From positions 1 to 40,700 of the forward strand of contig JANQGG010000003.1 in the NCBI GenBank assembly GCA_028277445.1: 40,700 nt of DNA, written 5' to 3'. How positions within the stretch are numbered: the first letter of the stretch is position 1; every line of letters begins with the position of its first letter. A program made the translations under genes and the position numbers. Source of the DNA: Chloroherpetonaceae bacterium (GTDB lineage: Bacteria; Bacteroidota; Chlorobiia; Chlorobiales; Chloroherpetonaceae). The notes under the pieces were generated by a model, which had not been told where the DNA came from, did not search any database, and was given only the letters and a program-made list of their open reading frames with translations. Shown piece by piece: positions 35,696 through 40,700 of this stretch.

Positions 35696-36124
35696 TTATT
35701 TAATCCCTGCTTTGGCTAATGCATCTTTAAATTCATTTGGCGGTCTTACCGGCCTTCCTTGCTTATTGATGAAGGCATGGATCGTAAAACCGGTAGCTAA
35801 TACTTTTGATTCATGTTTTCGCGTAACTTCGTAGCCAATCGTAATACGCACATTTTCCAAAGCTCTCACTTTGGTATGTATCACTAACAAATCATCATAA
35901 CGCGCAGGAATGCTATAATCGGCATGGGATGTGACCACAGGAAGCATTACGCCAAGCGCTTCGAGTTGTTTATATTCAAATCCGATTTCTCGGAGCATTT
36001 CATTTCTTGCAGCTTCGAAATACTCATAGTATCGTCCGTAATACACATATTGCATTTTATCGGTATCGGCATACTTAACACGAATTTCAAGTGTAAAACA
36101 AGGTCCGCAACTTCCTGCTTGCAT
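35696..36124 (-). CDS. hotdog-fold acyl-CoA thioesterase (4HBT/YbgC-like)
   Basis: A 142-residue single hotdog-domain thioesterase. The family pattern VKYADTDKMQYVYYGRYYEYF contains the Asp expected at the active site, followed by EAARNEMLREIG. I chose the ATG at 36124, which overlaps the accA stop by one base (TAATG), a translational coupling signal; a longer start lies inside accA. Coupling to accA suggests a role in fatty-acid or acyl-CoA turnover, but the substrate is not predictable. CGPCF near the N-terminus is an unusual extra pair of cysteines. Confidence 0.85.
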   Translation of the reverse strand: MQAGSCGPCFTLEIRVKYADTDKMQYVYYGRYYEYFEAARNEMLREIGFEYKQLEALGVMLPVVTSHADYSIPARYDDLLVIHTKVRALENVRITIGYEVTRKHESKVLATGFTIHAFINKQGRPVRPPNEFKDALAKAGIK

Positions 36125-37149
36125 TAAACTGTTTTCTCCTCGCTTACAAGTTTGTTTTCCTGCCATGCGCCCATACTTGCAAACTTTTCAATTCGTTGCT
36201 CAATGAGTTCCTGGCTGGAAAGTTCTTTCAATGCATTTAATTCTTCAATTAAAGCGTCTTTTAATGTTGCGGCTGTTTGCTCAGGATCTCTATGTGCTCC
36301 GCCAATAGGCTCTTCAATCACTTTATCAATCACATGATGTTCGATAAGGTCTGAAGCGGTTAATTTTAAGGCTTCCGCGGCCTGCTCTTTATAATCCCAA
36401 CTTCGCCATAAAATGGACGAACAACTTTCCGGCGAAATTACCGAATACCATGCATTTTCAAGCATCATTATTTTATTACCCACACCAATGCCGATAGCTC
36501 CGCCGCTGGCGCCTTCACCGATAATCACACAAATAACCGGCACTTTAAGCTTAGCCATCTCAAATAAATTCTTGGCTATGGCTTCTGCCTGACCTCTTTC
36601 TTCTGCCTCAATTCCCGGATAAGCGCCAGGCGTATCAATTAAGGTAATAATCGGCTTATTGAATTTTTCAGCCAGGCGCATCAAACGCAGGGCTTTTCTA
36701 TAACCTTCGGGTTGCGCCATCCCAAAATTTCTATACAGATTTGATTTGGTATCCCGACCTTTTTGGTGACCAATGATCATCACCGTTGAAGAAAAGTCGG
36801 TTTTTTCATCAGACAATTCGGCAAACCCGCCAATAATGGCCTTATCATCCCCATACAATCGATCGCCGGATAATTCAAAAAAGTCCTTAAACATCATGTA
36901 AATATAGTCCAATGTGTAAGGTCGTTCGGGATGTCGGGCAATTTGAACGCGTTGCCAACGTGTGAGGTTTTTGTATATGGAAGATCTTAAATGATTAACT
37001 TTATTTTCCAGTATCGTAATTTCCTTGCTAATATTTGCACCCAATCCATCGTCCGGATGTTTTTCTGCAGCTATATATGCCCTCATTTCCTCTAATTTCT
37101 CTTCCAACTCGATCAGAGGCTTTTCAAAATCCAGTATTACTTTGGCCAT
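36124..37149 (-). CDS. accA: acetyl-CoA carboxylase carboxyltransferase subunit alpha
   Basis: With AccD, transfers the carboxyl group from biotin to acetyl-CoA, the first step of fatty-acid synthesis. The 341-residue length is a little longer than the E. coli form. Visible hallmarks are [19 protein letters not shown] at the start, [12 protein letters not shown], the crotonase-like [16 protein letters not shown] oxyanion region, and [11 protein letters not shown]. It is coupled to a thioesterase gene by a TAATG overlap. accB and accC lie nearby on the other strand beyond HU and efp; accD is not in the window. Confidence 0.95.
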   Translation of the reverse strand: MAKVILDFEKPLIELEEKLEEMRAYIAAEKHPDDGLGANISKEITILENKVNHLRSSIYKNLTRWQRVQIARHPERPYTLDYIYMMFKDFFELSGDRLYGDDKAIIGGFAELSDEKTDFSSTVMIIGHQKGRDTKSNLYRNFGMAQPEGYRKALRLMRLAEKFNKPIITLIDTPGAYPGIEAEERGQAEAIAKNLFEMAKLKVPVICVIIGEGASGGAIGIGVGNKIMMLENAWYSVISPESCSSILWRSWDYKEQAAEALKLTASDLIEHHVIDKVIEEPIGGAHRDPEQTAATLKDALIEELNALKELSSQELIEQRIEKFASMGAWQENKLVSEEKTV

Positions 37150-37224
37150 AATTATTTTTTTAGTAGTCGTCTGAGTAACATAATAAACCTGATCATACTA
37201 ATCAATGATGACTTCACTATCATT

Positions 37225-37257
37225 AAAAAAGTCCATCATGGAATCATGATGGACTTT
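37225..37257 (-). terminator. rho-independent terminator of the HU gene
   Basis: A 13-bp perfect stem, aaagtccatcatg (37228-37240) with catgatggacttt (37245-37257), has a 4-base loop. On the minus strand it is followed by a run of T residues (the aaaaaa at 37225-37230 on the plus strand). It lies 24 bases beyond the HU stop, which isolates HU from accA. Confidence 0.9.
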
Positions 37258-37281
37258 AATTTAAAGCTGTAAAACTTAAAC

Positions 37282-37557
37282 TTAACCTTCGACAGCAGCT
37301 TTTAAATTTGCTCCCGGCTTAAACTTAGGTACTGTTTTTTCATCAATATGTAACGTTTCCCCTGTTTGAGGGTTTCTTCCTTCCCTTGCGGCGCGCTTGG
37401 ATACCGAAAATGTTCCAAAACCGACTAAGGTAACACTATCGCCGGATTGAAGCGCATTGGTTACGCTAGATATGAAGGCATTTAAAGCTTTTTCCGAATC
37501 AGTTTTTGTTAGCCCTGAATCAGCCGCAATTTTTTCTACTAATTCTGCTTTAGTCAT
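37282..37557 (-). CDS. hup: HU/IHF-family DNA-binding protein
   Basis: A 91-residue nucleoid protein that bends DNA as a dimer. It starts [18 protein letters not shown]. The DNA-embracing arm is visible as [19 protein letters not shown] with the highly conserved GRNPQTGE, and the closing [14 protein letters not shown] is classical HU. All key residues are present. It is monocistronic with a strong terminator. The 248 bases between it and efp must contain both divergent promoters. Confidence 0.95.
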   Translation of the reverse strand: MTKAELVEKIAADSGLTKTDSEKALNAFISSVTNALQSGDSVTLVGFGTFSVSKRAAREGRNPQTGETLHIDEKTVPKFKPGANLKAAVEG

Positions 37558-37805
37558 ATTAGTGAAGGGTTTTTAAATTATTGAAATATTAAAACGATTG
37601 TAACATACAAAAGGTGTTTAATGAATTTAAACAAAAACCGCATTATTACAACAACTAATACCTAAAGAAGAGCCTTTATTTGCTATGAATAATGAAGATT
37701 ATTGGTTTTTATGAGCCCTTTGTTATTTTTGTACTCCTTAATTGACCTAAAAAAGTACTTAAAGCTATTAAAAAGCTGTAATTTTTAAAATAGTTATTTT
37801 GAGAA

Positions 37806-38372
37806 ATGGCCACGACAAGTGATTTATCAAAAGGGATAATTTTAAAATTTAACGGTGGTTATCATGTTTTGGAAGAAATATCGCATCATACGCCTGGTAA
37901 TAAGCGTGGATTTTATCAAGCTAAAATGCGCAATCTTTTAAATGGAAGAATCGTTGAAAACAAGTTCAGATCCGGTGAAACCGTTGATATTGTTCGCACA
38001 GAACGAAAAGCGTTTCAATTTTTATATGCCGATGGCGAGGATTTTGTTATGATGGATAAAGATAGTTTTGATCAATTGCCCGTATCGGGAGAATTGGTTG
38101 GCGATAAAAAATCGTTGCTCAAAGAAGGTATGGATATTGAACTTGTATTTGTTGAAGAAGATACCATCATTGAAGTCTCCTTACCCATTTTTATTGAGTT
38201 GGCCGTCACAGAAACCGATCCTTCTACAAAGGATGATAGAGCCACCAGCGGCACAAAACCGGCAACACTGGAAACGGGAGCAACGATCAACGTGCCTATG
38301 TTTATTCAAAATGGTGATCTATTAAAAATTGATTCGCGTACAAAAGCCTACGTGGAACGTGTAAAAAAATAA
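37806..38372 (+). CDS. efp: translation elongation factor P
   Basis: Relieves ribosome stalling at polyproline stretches. The 188-residue protein has the three-domain length of EF-P and the C-terminal [17 protein letters not shown] hallmark. The domain-I loop, which carries the modified residue in other bacteria (usually within KPGKG or KPGRG), here reads HTPGNKRGF, with Lys at 33 and Arg at 34 after an Asn. Known Lys, Arg and Pro-loop types differ, so the modification state cannot be assigned. It lies upstream of accB, a neighbourhood common in bacteria (efp-accB-accC). Confidence 0.95.
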   Translation: MATTSDLSKGIILKFNGGYHVLEEISHHTPGNKRGFYQAKMRNLLNGRIVENKFRSGETVDIVRTERKAFQFLYADGEDFVMMDKDSFDQLPVSGELVGDKKSLLKEGMDIELVFVEEDTIIEVSLPIFIELAVTETDPSTKDDRATSGTKPATLETGATINVPMFIQNGDLLKIDSRTKAYVERVKK

Positions 38373-38439
38373 TTTAGAGCTTATATTTCAGTTTAATGAG
38401 CGCTATCAGGCTCATGGAAAAAAAACCGGAGGTAATCGA

Positions 38440-38934
38440 ATGCACCTTGAAGAAATTCAAAAAATTATCAAGATGTTGGATGAATCCAGCCTTGATGAAT
38501 TAACACTGGAAGAAGGTGATTTAAAAATCACATTAAAACGAAACAAAGAAGTTAATGCGCCTTCTAACGCTTTACCAGCGCCAAATTTCGCTCAGCCAAT
38601 ATATGCACCCCCTCAGCCGCAACCAGCGCAACAATCTACGCCTTCTGCAACATCTGAACCAACTGAACAGACTAAGGAAACGGCATCCAAAAAGTATAAA
38701 GAAATTCGATCCCCAATGGTAGGTACGTTTTATAGATCGCCTTCACCTGAGGCTAATACTTATGTTCAATCTGGTGATAAAATCTCCAAAGGCAAAGTTT
38801 TATGTATTATCGAGGCCATGAAACTGATGAATGAAATTGAATCTGATGTTGAAGGGACAATCGTTGATATACTCGTTGAAAATTCACAACCGGTTGAATA
38901 CGATCAGGTTTTATTTCTTGTTGATCCTTCATAA
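38440..38934 (+). CDS. accB: biotin carboxyl carrier protein of acetyl-CoA carboxylase
   Basis: Carries the biotin that shuttles CO2 between AccC and AccAD. The 164-residue protein has an N-terminal helical part ([20 protein letters not shown]), a Pro/Ala/Gln-rich flexible linker (about 47-80) and the biotinyl domain with [12 protein letters not shown], the Lys in AMK being the biotin site. A strong GGAGGT ribosome-binding site precedes the ATG. accC starts 33 bases later. Together with efp upstream it forms the common efp-accB-accC run. Confidence 0.95.
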   Translation: MHLEEIQKIIKMLDESSLDELTLEEGDLKITLKRNKEVNAPSNALPAPNFAQPIYAPPQPQPAQQSTPSATSEPTEQTKETASKKYKEIRSPMVGTFYRSPSPEANTYVQSGDKISKGKVLCIIEAMKLMNEIESDVEGTIVDILVENSQPVEYDQVLFLVDPS

Positions 38935-38967
38935 TAGATTTATTAACCATTAATTGTTTCGGAACTT

Positions 38968-40302
38968 TTGATTAAAAAGATATTAATTGCAAATAGAGGC
39001 GAAATTGCAATGCGCATTATTCGCTCATGCCGGGAACTGGGGATCAAAACCGTTGCCATTTACTCAACTGCCGATCGCGATTCCTTACATGTAAAATTTG
39101 CTGATGAGGCTATTTGTATTGGATCTGCTTACGGAAAAGACAGCTATTTAAATATTCCCAGGATCATTGCTGCAGCAGAAATCACAAATGCCGATGCCAT
39201 ACATCCCGGGTATGGTTTTTTAGCTGAAAATGCCGATTTCTCTGAAATTTGTTTCGCATCTAAAATCAAGTTTATTGGCCCTACCCCATCTATGATCAAA
39301 CAAATGGGCGATAAAATCACTGCTAAGGATACCATGAAACAGGCAAATGTACCTGTTGTTCCAGGTAGTGATGGACTGATCTCCAATGCTGAAGATGTTC
39401 CTGATATCGCTAACGCAATCGGATATCCTATTATTCTTAAAGCAACTGCCGGTGGCGGGGGAAAAGGCATGAGAATTGTCTATGAAGAAAAGGACATAGA
39501 AAATGCCTTCAACATGTCGCAAAACGAGGCTGAAAAGGCATTTGGCAATAAAGGCGTCTATATTGAAAAATTTGTTGAAGAGCCCCGACATGTTGAAATT
39601 CAAATTTTAGGCGATCAATTTGGCAATGTTATTCATCTCGGAGAGCGCGATTGCACCATTCAACGACGACATCAAAAATTAATTGAAGAATCGCCTTCAC
39701 CTGCTGTTGATGATAATCTTAGGCATAAAATGGGTGAATCGGCCATCAAAGCTGCATCATCAATAAACTACGAGGGTGCCGGAACGGTTGAATTTCTCTT
39801 GGATAAGCATGGGGATTTTTATTTCATGGAAATGAATACCCGTATCCAGGTAGAGCATCCGATTACCGAAGAAGTCTATGATGCCGATTTAATTCAGGAG
39901 CAAATTTTAATTGCATCCGGTGAAAAGATGTCTATAAATAAAATTCAGCAACGCGGTCATTCTATTGAATGCCGGATTAATGCTGAAGATCCGGATCACA
40001 ATTTTAGGCCAAGCCCCGGCAAAATTCAGGTATTTCATACGCCGGGGGGACATGGCGTACGCATAGAAACCCATGCCTATGCCGGTTATGAGATCCCTAC
40101 CTATTATGATTCAATGATTGCTAAACTGATTGTACATGCGCCTGACCGACAACAAGCGATTATGAGAATGACCCGTGCTTTAGATGAATTTATCATCGAA
40201 GGAATTAAAACCACCATACCATTTCATCAGAAAGTTATGCAATCGGGTGTTTTTCAATCTGGCAAATTTGATACGGGTTTTCTGCAAAAACATGAGTTAT
40301 AA
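38968..40302 (+). CDS. accC: acetyl-CoA carboxylase biotin carboxylase subunit
   Basis: Uses ATP and bicarbonate to carboxylate biotin on AccB. The 444-residue length is close to the usual ~449, so it is complete. ATP-grasp features are visible: [41 protein letters not shown] and [16 protein letters not shown] with the catalytic Arg. The start is TTG: the family opening [13 protein letters not shown] begins right after it and no ATG or GTG fits. The ribosome-binding site is weak. Transcription probably ends at the hairpin at 40457-40484. Confidence 0.95.
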   Translation: MIKKILIANRGEIAMRIIRSCRELGIKTVAIYSTADRDSLHVKFADEAICIGSAYGKDSYLNIPRIIAAAEITNADAIHPGYGFLAENADFSEICFASKIKFIGPTPSMIKQMGDKITAKDTMKQANVPVVPGSDGLISNAEDVPDIANAIGYPIILKATAGGGGKGMRIVYEEKDIENAFNMSQNEAEKAFGNKGVYIEKFVEEPRHVEIQILGDQFGNVIHLGERDCTIQRRHQKLIEESPSPAVDDNLRHKMGESAIKAASSINYEGAGTVEFLLDKHGDFYFMEMNTRIQVEHPITEEVYDADLIQEQILIASGEKMSINKIQQRGHSIECRINAEDPDHNFRPSPGKIQVFHTPGGHGVRIETHAYAGYEIPTYYDSMIAKLIVHAPDRQQAIMRMTRALDEFIIEGIKTTIPFHQKVMQSGVFQSGKFDTGFLQKHEL

Positions 40303-40312
40303 ATTTGGTTCA

Positions 40313-40415
40313 ACCCCCCGTAGCTTGCTGCGAATAGTCATTCCGGAGCAGGCCGGAACCGGGGTCAATGGTCAAAGAGTTTTGCTTCTGGATCCCGGAT
40401 CGGGTCCGGCATGAC
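40313..40415. repeat. two adjoining interspersed repeats after accC
   Basis: The first part (about 40313-40335, ccccccgtagcttgctgcg) resembles the 'ccccgtagcttgctgcgggg' dispersed palindrome. The second (40337-40415) begins gtcattccgg and ends ccggcatgac, imperfect inverted ends about 79 bases apart, with ggatcccggatcgggtccgg inside. No ORF. Similar scraps lie at 21-46, 9181-9275 and 33103-33160. Apart from the terminators below and these repeats, 40303-40700 shows nothing else. Confidence 0.6.
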
Positions 40416-40456
40416 ATCTAATAGCTGCCTCAAAAGAGTAGTGTTTCAAGCTAAGA

Positions 40457-40484
40457 AAAGCTACCTGGAAAGGTGGCTTTTTTG
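40457..40484 (+). terminator. terminator of the accBC unit
   Basis: The stem aagctacct (40458-40466) pairs with aggtggctt (40471-40479, one G-U pair) across the loop ggaa and runs into tttttt. It lies about 155 bases after the accC stop, beyond the dispersed repeats. Confidence 0.85.
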
Positions 40485-40642
40485 TTTGTACCCATGTTTG
40501 TCAACAATTTATGTGCAAAGCGCTGGTTCCCGCCTTATAACTTTATTTGATGAGAAGGTTTCGTGATTTCAATAGTCACATTGTCCTAATAGCGCTTCGT
40601 GAATTGCCACTACATCTGATCTTAGAATTCAATTTTTACCAT

Positions 40643-40668
40643 AAAAAAAGGCCGGCATTGCTGCCAGC
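40643..40668 (-). terminator. terminator of a minus-strand gene beyond the right edge
   Basis: On the minus strand ggctggca pairs with tgccggcc across a 4-base gcaa loop, followed by seven T residues. It therefore ends a transcript entering from the right; the corresponding gene is outside the window. Confidence 0.8.
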
Positions 40669-40700
40669 CCCAATTCATAATTTATCATACATCACCTATC

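Overview
The window is a mostly housekeeping stretch of an AT-leaning (about 40% GC by eye) Gram-negative bacterial chromosome. It probably comes from the Fibrobacterota-Chlorobiota-Bacteroidota side of the tree (Ignavibacteria, Calditrichota or KSB1-like). The clues are an Mla-type lipid-transport ATPase (so an outer membrane), an NYPNPF-type sorting or FlgD-like domain in a lipoprotein, weak Shine-Dalgarno sites at many genes, a fused-gamma/alpha 2-oxoglutarate:ferredoxin oxidoreductase, NDH-2 and a nifV/nifA-like pair. The phylum is inference; no rRNA gene or other decisive marker is present.

Layout. 0.1-9 kb: mlaF, an alpha/beta hydrolase, glutamate dehydrogenase, then an ArsA/Get3-type ATPase, a small four-cysteine protein and korA-korB. 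9-17 kb: a decayed FitAB toxin-antitoxin locus, a GNAT acetyltransferase, a TPR-like secreted protein, murI, a VapBC-type pair, a lipoprotein with an internal 103-residue duplication, a small membrane protein, NDH-2 and thiol peroxidase. 17-24 kb: a minus-strand nifV then nifA-like unit, a membrane-anchored dihaem cytochrome c, a GHL10 glycoside-hydrolase-like protein, queF and a methyltransferase. 24.5-28 kb: a two-gene unit of unknown function (double LamG protein with a hydrophobic C-terminus, plus a VWA protein). 28-33.3 kb: an accessory zone after an orphan DppB permease, with hicAB, a ClbS/DfsB-like protein, a methyltransferase, a zinc-ribbon/HEAT pair, a broken lipoprotein gene and a group II intron-like scrap. 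33.4-40.3 kb: katG, a thioesterase and accA, an HU protein, efp, accB and accC.

The most notable structure is not a gene. Downstream of two unrelated genes, murI and dppB, accessory cassettes are followed by a second, degenerate copy of that gene's own 3' end. For murI the remnant lies beyond vapBC. For dppB there are two successive remnants, one beyond hicAB and an older, more diverged one beyond the ClbS-like/methyltransferase pair. Many differences are synonymous or conservative, so the extra ends look like displaced or imported alleles rather than slippage. This suggests that small defence or stress cassettes repeatedly enter at gene 3' ends while a working 3' end is kept. Next to this, a zinc-ribbon/HEAT gene pair is bracketed by two long imperfect hairpins that share an AAACGTTA edge, resembling integron attC sites.

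Metabolic links: korAB, gdh and nifV meet at 2-oxoglutarate. AccA, AccB and AccC supply malonyl-CoA (accD is not in the window). katG and tpx are peroxide defences with similar PerR-like motifs at similar distances upstream. No tRNA, rRNA, CRISPR array, transposase or integrase gene was seen.
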